The notes beneath the pieces were generated by a model. It saw only the letters and a program-made list of their open reading frames with translations. It had not been told where the DNA came from and did not search any database. Source: an uncultured Lachnospiraceae bacterium (GTDB taxonomy: Bacteria; Bacillota; Clostridia; Lachnospirales; Lachnospiraceae). Taken from it: a DNA stretch of 7,432 nucleotides. Where the stretch lies: assembly GCA_902782625.1 (NCBI GenBank), contig CACZNZ010000182.1:1-7432 (forward strand), written 5' to 3'. The translations under genes were made by a program, and so were the position numbers. Shown in pieces: positions 1 through 6,068 of the stretch; within the stretch, counting starts at the first letter, position 1, and every line of letters begins with the position of its first letter.

Positions 1-563
1 AAACACCTGTTTTTCTGGTGATCAACAAGATCGATCAGGCTGATAAGGAAAAGATTCTGGAAGCCATTGTCACCTACAAAGATCAGTGCGATTTCGCCGA
101 GGTTATCCCGGTAAGTGCACTGGAGGGAGACAATTGTGATGATCTGATCCATACTATCATCCGCTATCTTCCCGAAGGTCCGATGTATTTTGATGCTGAC
201 ACCATCACAGACCAGCCCGAACGACAGATTGTTGCGGAACTGATCAGGGAGAAAGCCCTGCGCAATCTGAATCAGGAAATTCCCCATGGAATCGCTGTGG
301 TCATTGAAAGGATGCGCAACCGCAAAAAAGGAGATATCGTAGACATTGAGGCAGTGATCGTCTGTGAAAGAGATTCTCACAAAGGAATCATCATCGGAAA
401 AAAAGGAGCCATGATCAAAAATATAGGTTCCGAGGCAAGAAAAGAGATTGAGAACCTGCTGGATACGAAGGTTAATCTGAAGCTCTGGGTCAAAGTCCGA
501 AAGGACTGGAGAGACAGTGATATTCTCCTGAAAAACTATGGCTATAATATGAAAGAGTTATGA
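1..563 (+). CDS. era: GTPase Era, C-terminal part (5' end cut by window)
   Basis: Era is an essential GTPase that binds the 3' end of 16S rRNA and helps mature the 30S ribosomal subunit in the cytoplasm. The reading frame is already open at the window edge (first full codon at 3, reading TPVFLVINKID), so the GTG at 18 is an internal Val codon and not the start. Visible are the G4 guanine-specificity motif NKID, the G5-type motif VSALEG (about 110-127), and a C-terminal KH RNA-binding domain with the GIIIGKKG loop (about 382-405), followed by the family ending KVRKDWR. About 186 residues remain of a family length near 300; the P-loop, switch regions and true start lie upstream. The TGA stop overlaps the recO start (ATGA), which suggests translational coupling. 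Identification is firm. Confidence 0.96.
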   Translation, partial: TPVFLVINKIDQADKEKILEAIVTYKDQCDFAEVIPVSALEGDNCDDLIHTIIRYLPEGPMYFDADTITDQPERQIVAELIREKALRNLNQEIPHGIAVVIERMRNRKKGDIVDIEAVIVCERDSHKGIIIGKKGAMIKNIGSEARKEIENLLDTKVNLKLWVKVRKDWRDSDILLKNYGYNMKEL

Positions 564-1297
564 GTGAGAGCTTAAAAACAACAGGTATCATCTTAAGTGC
601 CAGACCGGTCGGTGAAAATGACAAAAGTCTGACGATTCTGACCGGCGAGTACGGAAAGATGCAGGTATTTGCCAGAGGAAGCAGAAAAGTAAAAAACTCT
701 CTTCATGGAGCTTCACAGGCACTGGTATATGGAGAATTTTTGATCGCGCAGTCAAGACTTTATAATTATTTGAGTGCTGCAGATATCAGAGATTTTTTTC
801 CGTATGTCAAGGATGACCTGGAAAAGATCACCTACAGCACTTATTTTGCAGAGTTAGCAGAGCATTTCTGTGTCGAAGGGCAGGGTGCCACCGATATCCT
901 GAATCTGATCTATGTGACATTTCAGGCCATGAGATCAGGCCAGGTTCCTTTGCCCCTGATCCGACGCATTTATGAGTTGAAACTCCTGCAGCTTTCCGGA
1001 TTTGGCATGCAGACGGATGCCTGTCTGCATTGCGGCAGGCAGGAAGAGACCATGCATATTGCCATCCATGATGGCGGGGTGATATGTGATAAATGTGCAA
1101 AGACGATTCCTGCGATTCCGGTAAGCGGCGCTGTGCTAAAAGCGCTCCGTTACATATCCGGGACTCCTCTTCAAAGGCTGTTCTCCTTCAGGCTTGAGGA
1201 GAATATACTCGAAGAATTCACAAAGATCGTCAACCAATATTTCAGACAATATGCATCAGGACATTTCCGATCGGAAGAGATGCTGGATTTATTATAA
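560..1297 (+). CDS. recO: DNA repair protein RecO
   Basis: RecO works with RecR (and RecF) to load RecA onto SSB-coated single-stranded DNA during recombinational repair. The 245-residue product has the usual family length. The N-terminal part (about 1-80) matches the RecO OB-fold, with the typical opening [18 protein letters not shown] and a VFARGSRK stretch. The helical C-terminal part carries a zinc-type pair CxxC (C155, C158) and CxxC (C176, C179), present in many but not all RecO proteins. The ATG lies inside the era stop as ATGA; only a weak purine stretch (AAAGAG, 552-557) precedes it, so coupled translation from era is likely. The era-recO pairing is common in bacteria. Identity is confident; zinc binding is inferred from the cysteines. 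Confidence 0.95.
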   Translation: MSESLKTTGIILSARPVGENDKSLTILTGEYGKMQVFARGSRKVKNSLHGASQALVYGEFLIAQSRLYNYLSAADIRDFFPYVKDDLEKITYSTYFAELAEHFCVEGQGATDILNLIYVTFQAMRSGQVPLPLIRRIYELKLLQLSGFGMQTDACLHCGRQEETMHIAIHDGGVICDKCAKTIPAIPVSGAVLKALRYISGTPLQRLFSFRLEENILEEFTKIVNQYFRQYASGHFRSEEMLDLL

Positions 1298-1320
1298 AAA
1301 TAAAAACGAAAGAGGTAACA

Positions 1321-2712
1321 ATGATGGAAAAAACGATGGACAAAATTATTGCAGTATCCAAGGCTAGAGGCTTTATCTATCAGGGGTCTGAAATCTACGG
1401 CGGACTTGCCAACACCTGGGATTACGGTAATCTCGGCGTAGAGCTTAAGAATAATATTAAAAGAGCCTGGTGGAAAAAATTCATCCAGGAGAGTCCATAC
1501 AATGTCGGTGTAGACTGCGCGATTCTGATGAATCCCCAGACTTGGGTTGCTTCCGGTCATTTGGGCGGATTTTCTGACCCGCTGATGGATTGTAAGGAAT
1601 GTAAGGAAAGATTTCGCGCTGATAATATCATCGAAGATTTTGCCAAGGCGAACGGAATTGAACTGGATTCCTCGATTGACGGGTGGAGCCATGAAAAGAT
1701 GAAAGATTTTATCGATTCCCATCAGGTGCCTTGTCCGAGCTGTGGAAAACACAATTTTACCGATATCCGTCAGTTTAATCTGATGTTCAAGACATTCCAG
1801 GGAGTAACTGAGGATGCCAAAAACACTGTATATTTAAGACCTGAGACCGCACAGGGTATCTTTGTTAACTTTAAAAATGTACAGAGAACTTCCAGGAAGA
1901 AGATTCCGTTTGGCATAGGCCAGATCGGAAAATCATTCCGTAACGAGATTACACCAGGTAACTTTACTTTCCGTACCAGAGAATTTGAGCAGATGGAACT
2001 TGAATTTTTCTGCAAACCGGATACTGATCTTGAATGGTTTGCATACTGGAAAGATTTCTGTGTTAACTGGCTTAAAGAGCTTGGATTAAAAGAAGAAGAG
2101 CTCAAACTCCGTGACCATGATAAGGACGAGCTTTCCTTCTATTCGAAGGCTACGACAGATATTGAGTTCCTCTTCCCGTTCGGATGGGGCGAACTGTGGG
2201 GTATTGCTGACCGTACAGATTATGACCTGTCCTGTCATCAGGAAGTATCCAAAGAAGATCTTTCCTATTTTGATGATGAAGAGAAGAGAAAATATGTACC
2301 ATATGTTATTGAGCCGTCATTGGGTGCAGACCGTGTAACACTCGCTTTCTTATGTTCTGCCTATGACGAAGAGGAGATTAAAGAAGGAGAAACAAGAAAT
2401 GTCATGCATTTCCATCCGGCAATCGCTCCAGTGAAGATCGGTATCCTTCCTCTGTCCAAAAAACTTGGTGAAGAAGCAGAAAAGATATATATGCATCTTG
2501 CAAAAACATATAATTGTGAATATGATGACAGAGGCAATATCGGTAAGAGATATCGTCGTCAGGATGAGATCGGAACACCATATTGCGTGACGTTTGATTT
2601 CGATTCTCTTGAGGATCACGCAGTTACAGTCCGTGACCGTGACAGCATGGAACAGGAAAGAATCAAGATCGACGATCTGGATGCATACTTCGCAGAGAAA
2701 TTTAATTATTAA
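1321..2712 (+). CDS. glyQS: Glycine--tRNA ligase, dimeric (alpha2) type
   Basis: This class II aminoacyl-tRNA synthetase charges tRNA-Gly with glycine. The single-chain 463-residue protein is the homodimeric type (also annotated glyS), not the separate alpha and beta subunits of E. coli or B. subtilis. Visible signatures are the N-terminal [12 protein letters not shown], two CxxC pairs in an insertion (C91/C94 and C138/C141, possible zinc site), LRPETAQG (172-179), motif 2 around FRNEI (206-210), [16 protein letters not shown], motif 3 EPSLGADR (331-338), and a C-terminal anticodon-binding domain starting near [15 protein letters not shown] (1311-1315) sits 5 bases before ATG 1321 and 8 before ATG 1324; either could start translation. 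The 23-base gap after recO leaves no space for a T-box, so expression probably depends on the upstream operon. Confidence 0.95.
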   Translation: MMEKTMDKIIAVSKARGFIYQGSEIYGGLANTWDYGNLGVELKNNIKRAWWKKFIQESPYNVGVDCAILMNPQTWVASGHLGGFSDPLMDCKECKERFRADNIIEDFAKANGIELDSSIDGWSHEKMKDFIDSHQVPCPSCGKHNFTDIRQFNLMFKTFQGVTEDAKNTVYLRPETAQGIFVNFKNVQRTSRKKIPFGIGQIGKSFRNEITPGNFTFRTREFEQMELEFFCKPDTDLEWFAYWKDFCVNWLKELGLKEEELKLRDHDKDELSFYSKATTDIEFLFPFGWGELWGIADRTDYDLSCHQEVSKEDLSYFDDEEKRKYVPYVIEPSLGADRVTLAFLCSAYDEEEIKEGETRNVMHFHPAIAPVKIGILPLSKKLGEEAEKIYMHLAKTYNCEYDDRGNIGKRYRRQDEIGTPYCVTFDFDSLEDHAVTVRDRDSMEQERIKIDDLDAYFAEKFNY

Positions 2713-2733
2713 TCTCCTGAAAGAAGAGGTTCT

Positions 2734-3444
2734 ATGAAGACGAACGTAAAAGAAATATTCGGAACAAATGTTTTTAACGAAGCCGTAATGAAAGAAAGGC
2801 TTCCGAAGGATGCCTATAAAAAGATGAAAGCAGCTATTGAGGCAGGTGCCGAATTAGATCCTGAAGTTGCGGACATTGTAGCCCATGAGATGAAAGAATG
2901 GGCTCTTGAAAAAGGTGCCACTCATTTTACGCACTGGTTCCAGCCTCTTACCGGAATCACGGCAGAAAAACATGACGCCTTTATCGATCCTCAAAGTGAT
3001 GGAACAACGCTTCTGCGGTTCTCCGGAAAAGAACTGATCAAAGGAGAACCGGATGCTTCTTCCTTCCCTTCCGGAGGAATCCGTTCTACCTTTGAGGCAA
3101 GAGGATATACGGCGTGGGACTGCACATCACCGGCATTCATCAAGGAGACACCCCATTCCACGATTCTTTGTATTCCTACGGCATTTTGTTCTTTTACTGG
3201 AGAAGCGCTTGATAAAAAGACGCCTCTGCTTCGTTCTATGCAGGCAATTAATATTCAGGCTATGAGAATTCTTCGGCTGTTTGGTAATACCACTGCCAAA
3301 CAGGTGATTCCCTCCGTCGGTGCGGAACAGGAATATTTCCTGGTAGATAAAGAGAAATTCATGAAGCGAAAAGATCTGACATTTACAGGCAGAACGCTGT
3401 TTGGCGCAATGCCGCCGAAGGGCCAGGAGATGGACGATCACTAG
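2734..3444 (+). CDS. glnN 5' fragment, ends at premature TAG
   Basis: This is what normal translation would make from the glnN start: 236 residues covering the N-terminal domain and the first part of the catalytic fold, including the glutamates of GAEQEYF (E198, E200). It lacks the ATP-binding NGSGKHNNWS and everything after it, so on its own it should not be a working glutamine synthetase. It starts 21 bases after the glycyl-tRNA synthetase stop with a good ribosome binding site. It is listed separately because annotation pipelines may report it as a short protein; the interrupted full gene is the better description. Confidence 0.6.
   Translation: MKTNVKEIFGTNVFNEAVMKERLPKDAYKKMKAAIEAGAELDPEVADIVAHEMKEWALEKGATHFTHWFQPLTGITAEKHDAFIDPQSDGTTLLRFSGKELIKGEPDASSFPSGGIRSTFEARGYTAWDCTSPAFIKETPHSTILCIPTAFCSFTGEALDKKTPLLRSMQAINIQAMRILRLFGNTTAKQVIPSVGAEQEYFLVDKEKFMKRKDLTFTGRTLFGAMPPKGQEMDDH
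3442..3444 (+). other. In-frame amber codon replacing a conserved Tyr codon in glnN
   Basis: The bases read GAT CAC TAG TTC GGA. Type III glutamine synthetases have DDHYFG here, so TAG stands where TAT or TAC is expected, a change of only the third base. The frame is the same before and after and shows no other stop for 465 further codons. The same gene ends in another TAG (4840-4842) placed directly before a terminator, where it clearly acts as a stop. Confidence 0.9.
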
Positions 3445-3477
3445 TTCGGAACAATTCCAGAAAGAGTTCTCAAATTC

Positions 3478-4842
3478 ATGGATACCTTTAATCAGGAACT
3501 TTGGAAACTTGGAATATCCGCAAAAACCCAGCATAATGAAGTAGCGCCGGCACAACATGAACTGGCCCCGATTTATGACCAGAATAATATTGCGACCGAT
3601 CACAATCAGCTTGTGATGGAGACGGCACAGCGTGTCGCAGACCAGCAGGGACTCAAATGTCTTCTCCATGAAAAGCCCTTTGCCGGTATCAATGGATCCG
3701 GTAAACATAATAACTGGTCGCTTTGTACCGACGAAGGAGAAAATCTCTTTGATCCGGGTGATACTCCTCATGAAAATATGCAGTTCCTTTTGTTTATCGC
3801 TGCCGTTATTCGAGCGGTTGATGAATACGCTCCGTTGCTGAGACTGTCTGCCTCGGCACCGGGTAATGATCACCGTCTTGGTGCAAATGAAGCTCCTCCT
3901 GCCATAGTTTCCATCTTTTTAGGAGAACAGATCCAGGATGTCGTTGACCAGTTTGTAGATAACGGAGAAGCAACCAGTTCACTCGAAGGAGAGGAATACG
4001 TCTCCGGTGTTCACAGTCTTCCGGTATTTACCAAGGATGTGACGGACCGTAACAGGACTTCGCCATTTGCCTTTACCGGAAATAAGTTTGAATTCCGTAT
4101 GGTCGGATCGACCCAGTCTATTTCTGATCCGAACACGATCCTGAATACCATCGTTGCCGAGGTCCTGTCTGATATGGCTGATCATCTTGAAAAGGCCGAA
4201 GATTTCAGTATGGCTGTCCATGATATGATCAAAAATACGATTGCTGATCATATCCGTGTGATCTTTAACGGAGACGGATATTCTGAAGATTGGATCAGAG
4301 AAGCCAAAAGAAGAGGACTGCCGAATATCACAAGTATGGTAGATGCGATTGGTGTTCTCGAGACGAAAAAATCAATCGATCTATTTGAAAAGCACGGGGT
4401 ATTCACCGAAATTGAATTAATGTCCCGTGCAGAGATCATGTATGAGCAATATGCTAAAACGATTCACATTGAAGCTCTTACGATGATCGATATGGCAAAA
4501 AAACAGATTATACCAGCTGTGATTCAATACCAGACCGGTCTGGCCGATTCCATCAATTCGATAAAAAAGGCTGTTCCGGACATCGATATTTCCGTGCAGG
4601 TATCACTAATGAAAGATATCTCCGAGAATCTTAAGAAAATGTTTGAGGCTCTTGGAAAACTTGAAGAAAAAACACATCAGGCCGAAAAAATGCAGGAGGG
4701 AAAAGAACAGGGCTATTACTATCATGATGAGATTGCTTCCATCATGAAGCAGCTGCGCGATCCAGCTGATAAGCTGGAAATGCTTGTTGCAAAATCAGCC
4801 TGGCCTTTCCCGAGTTATGGAGATATGATCTTTGAACTGTAG
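3478..4842 (+). CDS. glnN 3' fragment, open frame after the TAG
   Basis: The frame resumes 33 bases after the TAG at an internal Met codon (codon 249 of the full gene, FMDTFNQELW) and runs 454 residues to the normal TAG stop just before the terminator. It contains NGSGKHNNWS, the HRLGANEAPP region, the KFEFRMVGS segment and the whole C-terminal domain, but lacks the N-terminal domain and the GAEQEYF glutamates. A weak purine stretch (AGAAAGAG, about 3460-3467) lies roughly 10 bases before the ATG, so a low level of restart cannot be excluded. Met249 lies within a region continuous with the family alignment and is not a natural domain start. Whether it is translated separately is unknown. Confidence 0.45.
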   Translation: MDTFNQELWKLGISAKTQHNEVAPAQHELAPIYDQNNIATDHNQLVMETAQRVADQQGLKCLLHEKPFAGINGSGKHNNWSLCTDEGENLFDPGDTPHENMQFLLFIAAVIRAVDEYAPLLRLSASAPGNDHRLGANEAPPAIVSIFLGEQIQDVVDQFVDNGEATSSLEGEEYVSGVHSLPVFTKDVTDRNRTSPFAFTGNKFEFRMVGSTQSISDPNTILNTIVAEVLSDMADHLEKAEDFSMAVHDMIKNTIADHIRVIFNGDGYSEDWIREAKRRGLPNITSMVDAIGVLETKKSIDLFEKHGVFTEIELMSRAEIMYEQYAKTIHIEALTMIDMAKKQIIPAVIQYQTGLADSINSIKKAVPDIDISVQVSLMKDISENLKKMFEALGKLEEKTHQAEKMQEGKEQGYYYHDEIASIMKQLRDPADKLEMLVAKSAWPFPSYGDMIFEL

Positions 4843-4843
4843 C

Positions 4844-4886
4844 AAAAACCTCCGTTGCAGGATGATCTCGTAACGGAGGTGTTTTT
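4844..4886 (+). terminator. Intrinsic terminator after glnN
   Basis: The arm CCTCCGTTGC (4849-4858) pairs with GTAACGGAGG (4870-4879) as a 10-base stem with one G-T pair and an 11-base loop. The A-T pair 4848/4880 extends it. A run of five T (4882-4886) follows, and five A (4844-4848) precede it, so the structure may also work weakly on the other strand. It begins one base after the glnN stop and should end the era-recO-glyQS-glnN transcript at least in part. Confidence 0.92.
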
Positions 4887-4888
4887 AA

Positions 4889-4894
4889 TAAGGA
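4889..4894 (+). promoter_or_regulatory. Ribosome binding site of pheA
   Basis: TAAGGA lies directly after the terminator T run and 7 bases before ATG 4902. A second in-frame ATG at 4908 would be 13 bases away, which is too far, so this site favours the 4902 start. It sits within a 10-base palindrome (AAGGATCCTT, 4890-4899) that has no loop and is probably chance. Confidence 0.7.
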
Positions 4895-4901
4895 TCCTTT
4901 T

Positions 4902-6050
4902 ATGACAATGAAAAAAGATAACAAAGATCTTTCAGCCATCAGAAATGACATGACGCAGCTGGATTATGAGATTGCAGATTTATTTGAACGGCGGATGCAA
5001 TATGCCGCACAGCTCGCCATGGCAAAAAAAGAAACAGGAACACCCATCTACGATAAGAATCGGGAAGATGAGAAGATTGCAGATATAACCAGAAATCGTT
5101 CCAACCCTTTTATCGTCAAAGGATTGGAAGAAGTCTTCATCCAGATGATGTCGATCAGCAGGAAGTACCAGTATCATCTGGTTCACCAGAGAGACAGGTA
5201 TATAGAGAACTATTTTACTGAGGTGGAATCCCTGGTCATGTTCCCTGATACCAGAGTGGTATATCCAGGTGTTCCCGGATCATTTTCTGAGATGGCATGT
5301 GAAAAATTTTTTGGAAAAGAAGTCGACCACTACGGCGTTAATACCTTCAAGGAGGTTGCTTTTGCTCTAAATAACGGTGATGCAGATTATGGAGTCATTC
5401 CCATCGAGAATTCTTCAGCCGGAGATGTAACCGGCGTATATGACATTCTTTTAGAAAATGATGTGTGCATGGTAGGAGAAACCTTTGTGAAGGTAGCGCA
5501 TCACCTGTTGGGATGTCCAGGCAGCAGTCTTGACGACATCGAGGTAGTATTTTCCCACCCACAGGGACTGATGCAGTGTGCGCCGTTTCTTGAGAAAAAA
5601 GGATATGAGATGATAAGTGTGGAAAACACTGCCATTGCTGCCGAGAAGGTTGCAAGAGAGGGATTTTTCAATCATGCTGCCATCGCAAGCCGCAGAGCGG
5701 CAGAGAATTATCATCTGGATATTCTTAAAGCAAATATCAATTTTGAAGATAACAATGTTACCAGATTTATCATTCTGTCCAAGAAAAGACAATATACCTC
5801 CAATGCCGGTAAAATCAGTATATGTTTTTCCTTGCTGCATGAAAGTGGTACACTTTATAACATACTGTCACATTTTATGTATAACGATTTGAATCTGTCT
5901 CATATAGAATCGGTTCCTCTGCCTGATAAACAGTGGGAATATCGGTTTTATGTGGATATCACAGGTAATCTTCATGATCCTGCCGTGAAAAATGCTCTGC
6001 AGGGTGTCAGATCGGAAGTTGCCTATTTTAAGATTCTCGGCAATTATTAA
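4902..6050 (+). CDS. pheA: Bifunctional chorismate mutase / prephenate dehydratase (P-protein)
   Basis: The enzyme turns chorismate into prephenate and then phenylpyruvate, the last carbon-skeleton steps of phenylalanine synthesis. At 382 residues it has the normal three-domain length. The AroQ chorismate mutase (about 7-92) keeps residues that align with the E. coli active site: R14, R31, K42, D51, R54, E55, S86 and Q90. The prephenate dehydratase domain (about 118-295) opens with VVYPGVPGSFSE and ends with the catalytic TRF motif (T287-F289, in NNVTRFIIL). The ACT regulatory domain (about 305-380) has GTLYNIL (316-322) at the GALV position and ESVP (336-339) where most feedback-inhibited enzymes have ESRP. 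The gene starts 15 bases after a terminator, so it needs its own promoter or readthrough; I saw no convincing promoter. Catalytic function is firm; phenylalanine feedback is uncertain. Confidence 0.95.
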   Translation: MTMKKDNKDLSAIRNDMTQLDYEIADLFERRMQYAAQLAMAKKETGTPIYDKNREDEKIADITRNRSNPFIVKGLEEVFIQMMSISRKYQYHLVHQRDRYIENYFTEVESLVMFPDTRVVYPGVPGSFSEMACEKFFGKEVDHYGVNTFKEVAFALNNGDADYGVIPIENSSAGDVTGVYDILLENDVCMVGETFVKVAHHLLGCPGSSLDDIEVVFSHPQGLMQCAPFLEKKGYEMISVENTAIAAEKVAREGFFNHAAIASRRAAENYHLDILKANINFEDNNVTRFIILSKKRQYTSNAGKISICFSLLHESGTLYNILSHFMYNDLNLSHIESVPLPDKQWEYRFYVDITGNLHDPAVKNALQGVRSEVAYFKILGNY

Positions 6051-6057
6051 TGACTTT

Positions 6058-6063
6058 TGAGGA
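6058..6063 (+). promoter_or_regulatory. Ribosome binding site of the membrane protein gene
   Basis: TGAGGA lies 5 bases before ATG 6069 in the 18-base gap after pheA. It fixes the start of the last gene, which has no other well-placed initiator nearby, and fits co-transcription with pheA. Confidence 0.7.
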
Positions 6064-6068
6064 ATCAG

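Larger units (their letters stand above)
2734..4842 (+). pseudogene. glnN: Type III glutamine synthetase, interrupted by an in-frame TAG
   Basis: Type III glutamine synthetase makes glutamine from glutamate, ammonia and ATP. The whole frame is 703 codons, matching the roughly 700-residue family. Family landmarks run in order: FGTNVFN near the N terminus, [12 protein letters not shown] (63-74), [14 protein letters not shown], metal-site type GAEQEYF (196-202), then DDH-stop-FG, KTQHNEVAPAQHE, KPFAGINGSGKHNNWS (314-329), SAPGNDHRLGANEAPP (374-389), KFEFRMVGS (451-459), and the C-terminal WPFPSYGD. Codon 237 is TAG where relatives have Tyr (DDHYFG). The second half stays in the same frame, so this is a one-base nonsense change and not a frameshift. 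AGAGG at 2725-2729 precedes the ATG. Without readthrough the active site is split between two fragments and the enzyme is probably inactive. A base error in the sequence would restore a normal gene. Confidence 0.9.

Noticed and set aside
18..20. GTG as the start of era
   Set aside because: The frame is open upstream to the window edge, and the residues before it (TPVFL) belong to the Era strand leading into NKID.
1171..1752. Minus-strand open frame (193 codons) across the recO/glyQS junction
   Set aside because: It overlaps two firm genes on the other strand and shows no family resemblance.
3442..3444. Pyrrolysine or a genome-wide reassigned amber codon as the explanation for TAG
   Set aside because: The family residue is Tyr, not Lys-like or a special catalytic residue, and glnN itself ends in TAG right before a terminator, so TAG acts as a stop here. 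Suppression remains possible but is not favoured.
3430..3480. Frameshift in glnN
   Set aside because: Both halves are in the same frame and the residues across the site (DDH, stop, FGTIPERVLKFM) align continuously with the family.
3127..3873. Long minus-strand open frame (248 codons) opposite glnN
   Set aside because: It lies wholly antisense to a well-recognised gene, its translation is rich in Cys, Arg and Ile with no known motif, and it has no supporting context. It is a shadow of the coding strand.
4824..4829. TATGAT as a -10 box for pheA inside the glnN 3' end
   Set aside because: No acceptable -35 lies at 16-18 bases upstream (the closest, TTGCAA at 4787-4792, is 31 bases away), and it encodes conserved residues of the glnN C terminus.
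4890..4899. Palindrome AAGGATCCTT as an operator
   Set aside because: It is only 10 bases long, overlaps the pheA ribosome binding site, and has no second copy in the window.
5451..5840. Minus-strand open frames opposite pheA
   Set aside because: They are antisense to the conserved prephenate dehydratase domain, with no motif or ribosome binding site of note.
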